NCBI RefSeq assembly: GCF_000002235.5
Contig: NW_022145527.1
Coordinates: 212,001-276,000 of the forward strand
Direction of reading: 5' to 3'
DNA length: 64,000 bases
Source: Strongylocentrotus purpuratus
Lineage: Eukaryota > Echinodermata > Echinoidea > Camarodonta > Strongylocentrotidae
Shown here: piece after piece, positions 25,201 through 38,000 of the stretch
Numbering within the stretch: the first letter of the stretch is position 1
How the letters are laid out: each line of letters starts with the position of its first letter
The notes under the pieces: model-generated
Told to the model about the DNA's origin: nothing
Databases searched by the model: none
The model's input: the letters and a program-made list of their open reading frames with translations, nothing else
Position numbers and translations under genes: made by a program

Positions 25201-28200
25201 CCGTTTTCAAGGGAAACAAAAAATGTTGTCTTTCTATACAGGTGGTCACTAAAGCAGGTTTGACTCTACCTGGTTCTGTAATGAAGCAAGGCTCGTCCGC
25301 AATCACCTTCCATATCCTAATGGGTTGATCTACGATGAAGTTTGCTTTCAGTATCTCCCATTCATAGGGCCATACTAACGCAACTCTGTAGGGGGAAAAA
25401 ACACATTGCCCACGATCATTATTTGAAATGATTCTTTGATTAAACACTAGCAGTGAAGATCTAAAATCAAGTCATAATTCTATCAAATGATAATTCAATT
25501 GAAAGATTGATGGGGTACTGTTTGATAACAAGGGAAATGCTCTTGGCGGTCTCGCCTGCATTACGTTAGGTTAGGACATTATTTATAAGAAGGGTGGCCC
25601 ATTAGCAGGCACCCAAAAAAAAGAAATCCTCTGAATATAATGAGCATTTTGAAGTGAATATTGACTAAGAATCATTGGAAGAAATTATTTACTATCATTT
25701 GTACCAAGATCGATAACTTGAATGAAATATGAACAAATAACAAATATTGATTTCTTTATTCTTATATTAAGTTGTTAAAACATAATCCAAGTCTACCGAC
25801 CTAAAATGATCTTTGACCTTTACTTTGTGACCCAGAATTTGTGTCATATAATTTGAGATACCTGAGATATATGATAACCCTTGGGTAGAAGTTTCATGTA
25901 ATTTTAACAAATGTTTTTGAAATTATGCTCAAAATTCAAAATCTTGATGTTGTACCACTGAGTAAATACGCGCAGGACTTCTGCTGCATGCAGTTGCTAT
26001 TCATTAACACGTGAAAACAAACACGACTGGTTTTTGTTTCCGTTTAAAGCATCATATCTGAACAAGTCTTAAAGGTAAAGACCAGTATTGGAAACGCCCC
26101 AGTTTCAAAAAATGAAATGGAAGCTCTCATTACCAATCATGTGAAAGAATATGTTTTGAATAATACATGATGATAAAAAATTTGCCAGGAAACCGCCTAC
26201 TACTTCATATGTTTGGTAAATTTGTTTCTCTCATGGTCTGTGAGAGATATAGGGTAGTCCCATATACATCTTTCTGTGTATAGTGCTTGTAACTTTACGA
26301 AGAATGGGCCAAATTTCTTATGATTTTGATGATTCCAGAACCTTGCAGATGCTAGATGCTAGATGATCAACCTTTTCTGATCGATTCCACAACGTTTCTT
26401 TCACAATGCAATCGCATGACCATAACTGGTCTTTACCTTTAAGGGTAAGGGTTTAGGAACAATGGACATTGTAAGATCTAGGGTCACAGTAAGCAGTCTG
26501 AAATAAGGAATATGTCAGGTGTATTACATGTAAATTGAACTTAGAGATATAGTTGTTAGGGGGTGTTTCACAAAGATCTTAGGTCAAACTTGACTCTAAG
26601 TTGGACTTAACAATTATGGAGAGCTCTTTGTGGTCTTGAAATAAAATATATTCAAAGTTCAAGTATTTTAGACTTTTCATAAATTCCACATCAAGAACAT
26701 GAAATCTCCCATGATAATAGAAAATATAAATGATTTGAATCAACATTTTATGCCTTTTAAAATAACTTTTACAAAATATTTTCAAGGATGCTAAAGGCTT
26801 TCCATAATTGTTAAGTCTAACTTAGAGTTAAGTTCAACTTCGGATCTTTGTGAAACACCCCCATGTGTCATCGAGCTGCTTACCCTGATGTTTCATCAAT
26901 GGGTGAGATGGTGCTTGGATCTAAGATCAAACCATTGTGTGCGCAGATGAACGAACTGTTTACGATGTCGGTCGGGAGATCCGCTTTGACCGGGTGCCGT
27001 AGAAAGCTCCGCCACGCCTCCACAAAGGGAAGTGGGGCAACGTACACTTCCATGGATTCCTTGAATTGAACAGAAATTATAAAATCATTACACACATCTG
27101 CATAATTGATTAAAAAGGAGTCCATCTCAAAAGGTCTTGTTACTTTGCAGAGCTAAGCCTGATTTCATAAACTGGTGTCATATATTAGATAATGTAAGAC
27201 TTGAAAGAAAGTAGCCAAGAGAGCATGGGAAATATTTTGCATATTTCTCGCACTTACCTCCTTTTGTTCCATGACAAAGATCTTATCTCAATTCACACAA
27301 TACCCTCTCATACTTTACATAAAACAAAGCCCCTCAAAAAAAAAAATTGTGTACTTACTCCCTTCTTCCATGCAGGTCTACTCCTTCCATGAAAGAGCTG
27401 TGAGAGGGATTTCTTCTGTTCTGTGGCAAGATCACATCTCTGCTGTGCTTGCTCTGCGTCCTCCGCATCTGCAAGCTGTTGATAAGGTGAGTACAGGGAG
27501 GAAATGACCGACATGTAAAAGAGTATGTGGGACAAAAAAACATATAAATAAGTTAATGGGACTACATTAGGCTGTGAGAGGGATTTCTTCTGTTTCAAGA
27601 TTACATCCTTTCTGGGCTTGCCAGGCATCTTCAGCATCTGCTAGCTGTTGTAAAATACATGGACAGTACATGAGTGACAAGGAAATAATTTTGTATGTAA
27701 AGCGCTGTGAAACAACAGTTAGTTTGTAAGAGCGCTATAGAAATGACTTCATTGTATTGTATTGTATTGGGACTAAAGGAAATATTTGAAAAACATAAAA
27801 ACAAGTAAATGGGACCACATGGATTTAAATTTAGCATTGAGAGGGAAGACATTAGTAAGGTCACGTCTCTTCTGGGCTTGCTCAGTGTCCTCTGCATCTG
27901 CTAGTTGTTGAAGGCATAGCACTTCACTTGGACAGAACATGGAGAGAAATGAAGACTGGCACGTAGATGCAGGCAAGAAAAGGGAATTGTGGGACAAAAG
28001 GCTGCAGCATATTTCTCATTTTGTAAACATAAATATACATTAATAAAACTATATTAATCAATTAAACATTCTACATAGTGATCAATTCAACGCAGAAATA
28101 AATTGCACACTAAATTGCAATAGTGCCCGTATGCATGCATCCTGTCTTAATTTTTTTAATTTTGTGGGTCTGGCGTTAAAATTCAGGGACCGCTGTCGGT

Positions 28201-31200
28201 CCTGAGTGACTTGAGCCCTGTTTGCTAGGCATGTGTTCTTTGGTGTGTTTTTTTTTTTTTTTTTTTTTTTTTTTGGGGGGGGGGGGGGCAGAGTGATGCA
28301 TTGTGACTCACATGACACTGCAGGCAGTGCTGGCTGTCGGCTTTAAACTCTGAGGATTCCGGGAAGTATTTGCGGAGGACCTCCCACACTGGTGCAAAGA
28401 CCAGTCTCCTCTGACTCATGTCTGTGCTCAGGTTCCCTGGATGGGGAATAAGTTATAATGACAAAAATATTCATAATGTTCACATTTGAATTGCGCTTGA
28501 TATTCCATTTTACCCAAACCCTTAAAGGGCAATCCAACCTTTGTAGTAGGTTCATTCGTGTCAAAGCAGAAAAATAAGAGAAGCAGGATTCACATATATA
28601 GGAAGTTATGCACGTTTTGAAAAAGAGATAACTATTATTAATATCTATGCAAATCTAGAATCAGCAAGTACATCAGTTGAATATGATGTATTCACAGACA
28701 GCTTTCCCAGTTTTTGTAAGTAAAATATCACTGAATCAAAGTACAGATATTATGTCAGCATCACTGTCATCATCAAACAGCAGCAGCATCATACCGGATT
28801 TGCCGGCGATAAGGCCGCACCCCGATTCTGACATTTAAAAAGAAAAAAAAAAAAACTTTTTGTCAAAGTCGGGATTTGATCTCTTGTGTATAAATGTTGA
28901 ATCGACTAAAATCACCGCCTTAGACCGATCGACCATCCCGCACTGATGCTAGCTTATGTAGTTTTTTGTAATGTATACATTGCGCCTCTCTCTTGTGTAT
29001 TGAAATGGATTCAAAATAGTGACTTCGCGTGCTGGATGCTTTGCGGCAGCTATGTTAAACGGGCCCTTCTTTTACTTTTGCAATGCATTGGCACAAACTT
29101 AGATCAAGATCTATCGGCAGATGTTGTTTTTGGAAGTTTATTTTTGTCTTCATGTCAACAATGCAAGATAAAATTGTCGGTAAGGTGTGTGGAAATGTAT
29201 AGTTATTGTACCGTTCGTAGCTCTAGTCCCATATGTGCAAATTCGTGCTGGTTCTGACTTACTTTATTTTTTGTTTTTTTACTCTTTCGTCGCATAGGCC
29301 GCACCCCGACTTTTTGATATTTTCTCTTCCAAAAATACTGTGGCCTTTATGCCGGCAAATACGGTAATTAATATAAATATCATCACTATCAACACCATTA
29401 TTATCATCACCATCATCATAATCGTGATCATCATCATTATCAGCAGCATCATCATCATCATCCTCAATATCATTGTCATCATCATTGCTAATAACCTACC
29501 ATGGGGGCAAAGAAGGTCTTCGTTGAATACCAGTGGTTCTTCATCCTCTTCCTCTTCCTCTTCATCCTGCTCATCTTTCTGCTCTCCGTTTTCTTTTGGA
29601 GGGGCTCCATTCTCTCCTCCATCAGCGGCTATTACAGTGTAATATACATACCAAAGCAGGTTAACAAAATATGCTGCTGCGAAAATTTTGGGTGCAAATA
29701 AATGGCAAGTTACATTTTTTGTTCTTTTTGGTTTGAGGGGGGGGGGGGGGTTAGAATTACATGGTTTCATGGCCCCCTATAACATGTACTCTTTGATCTT
29801 TATGTGATTATAAGAAAAAAATGCACATAAAACTATGCTTTTGTTACGGTATTTGTCTGCCACAAGCAATATATCACCATTTGTTAGTGTACCTTGAGCT
29901 ATATACGGGCACCAAAAAAAAGGTGGATAACTTGACCTACGAACAAATGAACAGACATACCATGATCCCAGACACATTGAACCTCCAGTATCAAGGGGGA
30001 AGACAAATAATACCAACAAAAAGTGCATTGTAAAAACAGAAACAAAACATCAGCATGGAATTCACAATTAATTTGTAATCATTTTATTTTTGATTGCACA
30101 ATCGTTTTCAATTTGGGGAGGAAACCGATAATGTAGTATGCTGTAATGTTATGAGCTGAAGTTTCACAGCACTCCTAATTTGAACATAATTTATGTGCTC
30201 ATTATGAAACAGTCATGCACATATTCATTATGAAGCAAACATGCAGAAAGCACTCTTCAATACATCACATCAAACACCATGAATGGGATTATATGTATCA
30301 TACCTCCAGCTGCAGAGGATTTGCCATTGGGCAACGCCTGGTCTTCATCATCGATCTCCATATCCTCTTCTCCTTCTGTCGCTCCTCCTTCTCCATCAAA
30401 CTGAGATTCTACCTTCTCAACTGCCATTCTCTTCCACTGCTTTAGAGAGTCTTTACCCACCCAAAAGCCATCTTCACTGAATTCACACACAAAAAAATAA
30501 GAAAGAAACTAGTTCTAAGACACATGCTCTGGTGATAATTGCTCTAACAACATCTTGGCCCTTGTTACATGAGTGACAAGGAAACAAGTATGTGGGACTA
30601 CATGAAATAATTGAGAAACATAAAAACGAGTTAATGGGACCACATGGGTTTAAATTAGTTATCAATAACAAGTTACAATAACTGTTATAAGCTACTGAAA
30701 TCATTGCATCTGATTGGCTGAGAGCAAATTTGTCATAGAAATTTGGCATTTGTTATTGATAACAAGTTTTACGAAACAGGGCCCAGCATTAAGTTTCCTA
30801 TACTGGCTGAATTCCTAGCTTGAAACCCTGAACCTAACTCTGACACAAACCCTAAACCTACACGTAAAACCCAATTGCAGTCCTCAACCTACATGCTTGA
30901 TGAAATATATCCCAGAGCAAATGTCGCAAGAGCAAATGTTGGGCAACTATGAAACAACTAGATGGATGTTCGACTGCACGCAGTCGAAAATGATGCCTCC
31001 GCCATAGAGCAATTTTTCAAATTCAAGTTTGATTGTAATCCATTAACAGGTTCGCAGAATATCGCGATTACAAGTTAGTTTTTATATACATGTATGACCC
31101 TTTAGTCTTTGATCTTATGACCCTAAAATCTAATCAGGTCAAGATAAATACATGTTTTGATGGTAATCTGTTCATCGGTTTAATTAAATGTGATCATAAG

Positions 31201-32028
31201 CTATTTTTGCATATATAATGAGCCCTGTGACCTTTGACCTTTGACCCCAAAATCTAATCAGATCATTGGCTCTGCAAGATACATACAGGACTAAAGTTTG
31301 GCAGAAATCCATCCATCGGTTCAAGTTCTCTCAAATATGTTTAACAAAAATACTGAATTTCATAGTTACCCCACGAGAATAGCAAAATGCTATCACCTAC
31401 CAAAGCCAAGAACGCAATTTTCCAGCAGAATTTTCACTTTCACTGGCCCAAAATATTGGAATGCCCTTCCTGGCACATTACAAGAAAAGCCCTCATTAAG
31501 TGGTTTAAAAAATGCCCTCAAGCTCTTTTTGTTGCAAACGAATCAGAATAAGTAGTACCCCTCTCCCTCTCTGTCTCTTTCTCTGTCTCCCTCTACCCCC
31601 TCTCTCCGTCTCTTTCTTTGTCTCCCTCAACCCCTTTTCTGTTTTTTACTCTCTCATTCTTATATTCTTCATTTATCATCATCATCTTGTCATTCTGCTA
31701 ATGTTTCTGTTTTATTTTTGTCTCGTTTAATTGTTTGTTTTTCTATTGTCTGTCATGATTTTTTTGATTCCGTAATTTTTTTCAAAATTAAGTTATAAAT
31801 GTATAAAGTATAATTATTATTGTGCGAACCTAGATCTAAGAAGCTTTGCTTTCAAGTAGGTTCATTTTTTCATTTCTTGTAATTAAATCATTTTGCATTA
31901 CGATGACTAAAAAACAATGTCAAAAATATTTCAATGCTCATTTCTGCTATATCATTACGTGTATTATTGTTTGTTATTGTTTATATTATGTGAAAAGAAA
32001 TGGAAAAATAAATTCGCTCTGTATAGAG

Positions 32029-32077
<49 letters not shown>

Positions 32078-35000
32078 AGGCTATTTTTGCATACATAATG
32101 AGCCCGGTGACATTTGACCTTTGACCTTGTGACCCCAAAATCTAATCAGTTCATTAGCTTTGCTAGATACATACATGACCTAGGTTTGGCAGGAATCCAT
32201 CAATCGGTTCTTGAGATAACGTGATCACGAGCTATTTTTGCATACATAATGAGCCCGGTGACCTGTGACCCCCTGACCCCCAAATCTAATCAGTTCATTG
32301 GCTTTGCCAGATACATACATGGTTTAAGTTTGGCAGGAATTCATCTATTGGTTCTTGAGATAACGTGATCACGAGAACGGGACGTATGTACGAACGGACG
32401 GACAACCTTTTATTTATTTATTTATTTCACATCTTTAAAAAGGGTAGCCCGATCAGCATGAGCTGGTTTTCATCAGGGCCCTTTACAACATACATGGGTC
32501 AATAATAATGTCAATCAAAACAACAATAAATGCACATTATAATATGAGAGATAATTCGGACATGCAATAAAAAGGCGATACAGTACATTTCATAGTATAC
32601 GAAGTTCAAATTAAGATAAGGTATGCTATAGATATTTATAAAATTGTTGCGAATACTGAAAACATAATGCCTCCGGCTACTTCGTAACGGAGGCATACAA
32701 ATGGGGAAGGGTTAAATTACAGTAGTGCTGGCAATGACAGGACTTTAAATAAACTTGTTTTAATTATGCATTTTCTGTGGGAGACCTTATACTATTCACA
32801 AGGAGAAAGCATTATTTAACGCCCCACTGACCTACTTGTAGCTACTTGCTCCCTCTATATAGAAAACTTCCCAAATCGGTGCCTGTTGGTCCCCCATGAT
32901 CCTCTTTTTCTTATGTTAGTTGAGAGCTGAGTTAATGAGATAGCCACGTGTCAGTGACCTCGCTGTGTGGTCTAATCCCTTCTGGCCCAGTAGTGTTGAC
33001 GGTCTTTAATGGGTCTTTTGATAATGACTTTTTGAACACACCTTCACTCTGCCATCATGTAAGTTGAAGAACAAAAGAAAAGTTTTGGCAAAACAAATAA
33101 GACATTGAGCTACATGTACCTTCGACATATCGTAGCTTATAAGTGTTCCTGAAAAAAAGAAAATTAAACAAATTTAGCACAAAAAAAAACTACCTTTGAC
33201 ATTTTGCTTTGGTGTTGTCGGTGACAAACTTCTGATCGGCGACCAGCTGGGCTTGGATCCTCATGACCTGGCACTTCTGTTTGACACACGCTAGACACAT
33301 CTTAGACTGTGTCATTCTAAGCTGTAACCCATCACTACCATACTTTGCAAACAACAGGTCAGCCTAAATGAAAAGAGAAAGCAGAAATTAACAATTTCAA
33401 TTTCATGCAGTTCATTCCAGAAATAGAAAACCTAATGATATATTCTATTACATTGTATATTAAATACATTCAGTAAAATAAAGAAAAACCAGCTGAGCCA
33501 GGATCGTCATGACCTGGCACTTATATTTGACACACGCTAGACACATCTTAGACTAGAACATTCTGAAATGTATCCCATCACTACTACACTTAGCAAACAG
33601 GATAGCCTAGATGAGAACAAACAAGGGTATCATAGTCAAGTGGTTCAGATACTTGACTGGAGATGAAAGAGTCTTGAGTTTAATTGCCATCACCACAATT
33701 ATGTCCTTAAACAAGGCATTTTATCAACATTGCTTCTCTAGCCAGGCATTAAATGGGTACCCAGTAGGATGCACAGGGGTGATAGTGAGCACTAAAAAAA
33801 AAAAATAGGTTTTTTGTTTTCCCCTCAACCACGCCCCCCTTGAGTAAAAAAAAAAAGTGGATTTGCGGGGAAAAAATTGCATCTAACAACATTCTCCCCT
33901 TTCGAGTAAGAAAATTGGGACAAAATTGGGGAAAAAATAGGGCAAAATAGGGAAGAATAGAGACAATAAGAGAGAAATCGGGAAAATCAGGATAAAAAAG
34001 GGAAGAAAAAAAAAATTGTAAAAAAAACCCAAAAAAAACACTTTTTTTTTAAATCGGGAAAAATCTGGAAAAATAAAAAAAAATCGGGAAACCGATTTAA
34101 ATCAGGTTTTTATCAGGCCTGGATGCAAGAGTCCTTTTCATTTGCTAGCATTATGAGCATCTGTAAAATGGCGACGAGCTGGAATGCTCCGTAGGGGGTG
34201 GAGAATGCGCACGTTTTATGTGCGATCAAGCCTGAATACAATGACCAGGGTAACGATATGTCTGTAAAGTGCTTAAAGATTTCTTAGATATATGAAGCGC
34301 TACATGAGCCCATGAATGTAATGTATTATTATTATTATTATTATTATATATTATACCAATTGTGTTTAGGGTAAAGCTCTAGAATGTTTGTTTTCAAACT
34401 CTACAAGTTTATACAAATACTCTTAGTTACTTACTGCTTTTGAACTTATCCTCTTGAGTTCCTTTACTTTGTGTGGATCAAGATTCTTGTGTTTGCATTC
34501 AAACTTGTAGTTGTTGATCGGGCCAACCTTTGACCCCGTAGTTTCATCCTCGTGTAACCATTTCTTCAGCCATTCCGTTGCTATCCAATCACATCTGCCA
34601 TCTACAAAAGATGATTTGGAAAATTGTTTACATGTGTCAAGAATTATAACTCCCTGACATCACTATCACAATCACCATCACCATCGATCATTATCATTTC
34701 ATCGTCATCCTCATCATAAATAAAATAAGCTTTATCATAATCACCATCTACATCACCATCATCATAACCATCACTACCACCATCACCTCATCTTCACTAT
34801 CACTATCATCATCCTGCTCCTCCGCATTATCATCATCATCATCATCGCGTCATCACTGCCACCATCATCATCATCATCATCATCGCATAACCACCACTAC
34901 CCCCACCATCACCACCACCACCATCACCACCACCACCACCACCATCATCATCATCGCGTCATCACTGCCACCATCATCATCATCATCATCATCTTCGCAT

Positions 35001-38000
35001 CACCTCCACCACCACCACCATCATCATTGCCTTACCACCACCACCACCACCACCACCACCACCATCTGTACCACCACCTCCTTACCATCTTCAGGATGTA
35101 TCTGCTTTTAGATGGTTTGTATTTCCTGCTGCATCCTTCTTCCAGCCTCCACATTCCTGGTTCTCATTGCCACCATCTCCACCTCCACCACCATCACCAC
35201 CATCATCATCATCACCACCACCACCGCCACCACCGTCATCTGTACCACCACCACCTTACCATCTTCAGGATGGATCTGCTTGTAGATGGTTTGTATTTCC
35301 TGCTGCATCCTTCTTCCAGACTCCACATTCCTGGTTCTCATTGCAACCATCTCCCTCAACCAGTCCTCAAACTTCTCATTATCCCGCCCGATCAGCTCCT
35401 GTAAATAGTCTGGTAGGCTCTCAACGCTCGTGACTGTTGATGAATTATCCACATGACTCTCTGAAAGTGAGAAATGACATACACACAATGATGCATTTAC
35501 AGCTCCAGAAAGTTTTGATAAACAGTCAAACCTGCTTTAGTGACCACCTGTCTACGAAGACCACTTTTTGTGTTTCTCTTGAGTGAGCGCTATAGACAGG
35601 TTTGATTGTACTTGATATAGGCATACATGCTCTGGAAACAATCTCTCTGCAGTCAATTTCCTACACTTACCGAATTCCCAACTGCAACCCTAGACCAATC
35701 GCTATACTAACCCTATCTAATCTACTAATCTACCGCATTGTAACCCTCACCCTAACCCATATCTTCCATTGTAGATAAAATGAGAACTGGAGCAATAGTC
35801 ACCAAACTGATACAATGTAGGTCACTCTTATGTGAACATTCGCAATATATCTTTTTTTCTAAGGCAGTTTGCCAACACTTGTAGAGATACATCATAGAGA
35901 TACATGTCTATACTACAGTCAAACCTGCTTTAGTGACCACCTGTATAGAAAGACTACCTGTCTATAAAGACCACATTCTTTGTTTCCTTTGAATGTTTTT
36001 TCATCGAAACCTGTCATGAAGGAACCTGTACATAAAGACTACCTGCCTATAAAGACTAGTTCTCATGTTTCCCTTGAGTGGTCTTTATATACAGGTTTCA
36101 CTGTATATGTTATCCAATGAAATTTCTAGTCTCTGAAATTTCTTTGCCTACTGTGAAGTCTAAAACAATTAGGAAGAAAACCGATAACTTCTGTCTTTCT
36201 TTATTTAGTACATCAAAAATGGGAGAATAATTCCATGAATGACATCACATATCGTGTCTGGAAAGTCAATGGAATACTTATATAATATTGGATGGCTATG
36301 AGTGTGATACAAGAATATATTGCTTGAGCTTTGACAATATTGAACGAGTCAGAGACGAGTCCAATATTTTCATAGCCAGAGCAATATATTCTTGGATCAC
36401 ACGAAAACAAAGACATACAATATTATTAATATTATCTATATCAGACTGCATGACTAGCGAAATAACAAAATTTGACTTCAGGAAATATGGCTTTGTTTTC
36501 GTGTGATGTCGATAGTCGAAGTTCCTGGATGACTGAGCAATGCAAAAACAATATTGGTCAGTCGTCCGGGTACTGCGCTAAAGAAATTGAGAACACTGAT
36601 CTATTGTATCACTTGGAAGCCTATATAGATAATAATAAGCGTTACCTCTCTGGTCTGTGGACCTTCTTTTGTAGACCAACATGTAGGCATTCTTGGATGC
36701 ATGGTTTCCCTTTGGTACTTTGGGTCTCTTGCCTTCCTTTCCTGCGGCTGAAAATAAGAACATCATCAAATAACTTATTGGATTCCTTTCCAATTCCTTT
36801 TAAAATACATAATTAATTTGTTATTTTAAAAGGACAAGAAACACACTAACACATGAATCTTACCTCAAGCAACACGATAAAAATTCTATGTATTTGAAGT
36901 GATAATGCATAATACTATCTTAAACAAAAATAACTGACTCTTACAGTGCCACAGGTGATTTCAACCTCTAAGACCCGAATATTGTATCAAACATCTTTTG
37001 ACTTAGAAAAACTTGTTCTCCTTCTTGAAATCTATAACTCACCTAAAGATAAAGTCGAGTTTTGCTCATGTGATTGCTTTTTGAAAAAACGGTGTGGAAT
37101 CAAATCAAAAAAGGTAAATCATGTAGCATAAGTATTGGTGTTTACTGCAGGGTTCTGGAATCCTCAAAATGATAAGAAATTCGGCCCTCTTGGTAAAAGT
37201 AACAAGCACTGTAGACAGAAAGATGTATATGGGACTCCACTAACATGTGGCATAAAAATTTGGTCCTCATTTTTAAGCTTATATATGTCATATTTAGAAT
37301 ATGAAGGCATTTGAAGCACCATGCTTTTCAGGGAACATTTTTTCTCTGATCCAGACTTGCATAATAACAATGAAAACGCTCACAAATTATTTTTCACCTC
37401 TCCCCAAGATCTCAACCTTCTCTTTTATGTAGTTGAACAAACCATGATTAAAACTTGTCTTCTGAGATATTAAATGTGCAGCTGTAGTTTTCAAATATTC
37501 AAATTTGTCGAAATGAACAGCTCCATCTTTCACTTATGTATTTAATACATAAAACTTCTTGTTGGCTGCCTGCAAGAAAGCCTATATGAGCTTTGTATAG
37601 TCAACGGCAGTAACAACCTTGTTGCAGGCAGTCAATGCTGTCAATCATTAAAGGGATCGTTTAACAATGTTAAATCTGAGATGCATGGCCCTACGTATTA
37701 TCAGTGTCTGTGAGTCAGGGATTCCTGACTGACCTAAAGATTTATAATTATCATTGCAGCATGAGCTAAAATTCCAGGATTTTATTTCAGAATCTGAGAC
37801 AATGTTACCGAGTCACTTTAACAGAAAGAAATAGACCACTCACAGAGCTCATCCTCACAGCCTAGCTTGAGATTCTTTCCCTCCATCTTCTGAATCTCCT
37901 CATCGTTGAACTTGAACCACACCCCTCCGTCGCCATGGCTACGGATGTGGGCCACGTAATGACCAGAGTAAGCAGTAGGCCCCCTGTGTATCAGTACAGC

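Noticed and set aside
29340-29642. Ile/Ser-rich frame of 100 codons
   Set aside because: Made of ATC/ATT simple repeat plus the antisense of the Glu-rich USP48 exon 17.
29279-29770. 163-codon minus frame read as one protein
   Set aside because: Only 29628-29500 is real USP48 exon 17; the rest is intron and ATC repeat that happens to stay open.
35027-35404. His- and Pro-rich frames of about 90-125 codons
   Set aside because: Translation of the ATC/CAC trinucleotide tract; no conserved protein, and it overlaps USP48 exon 13.
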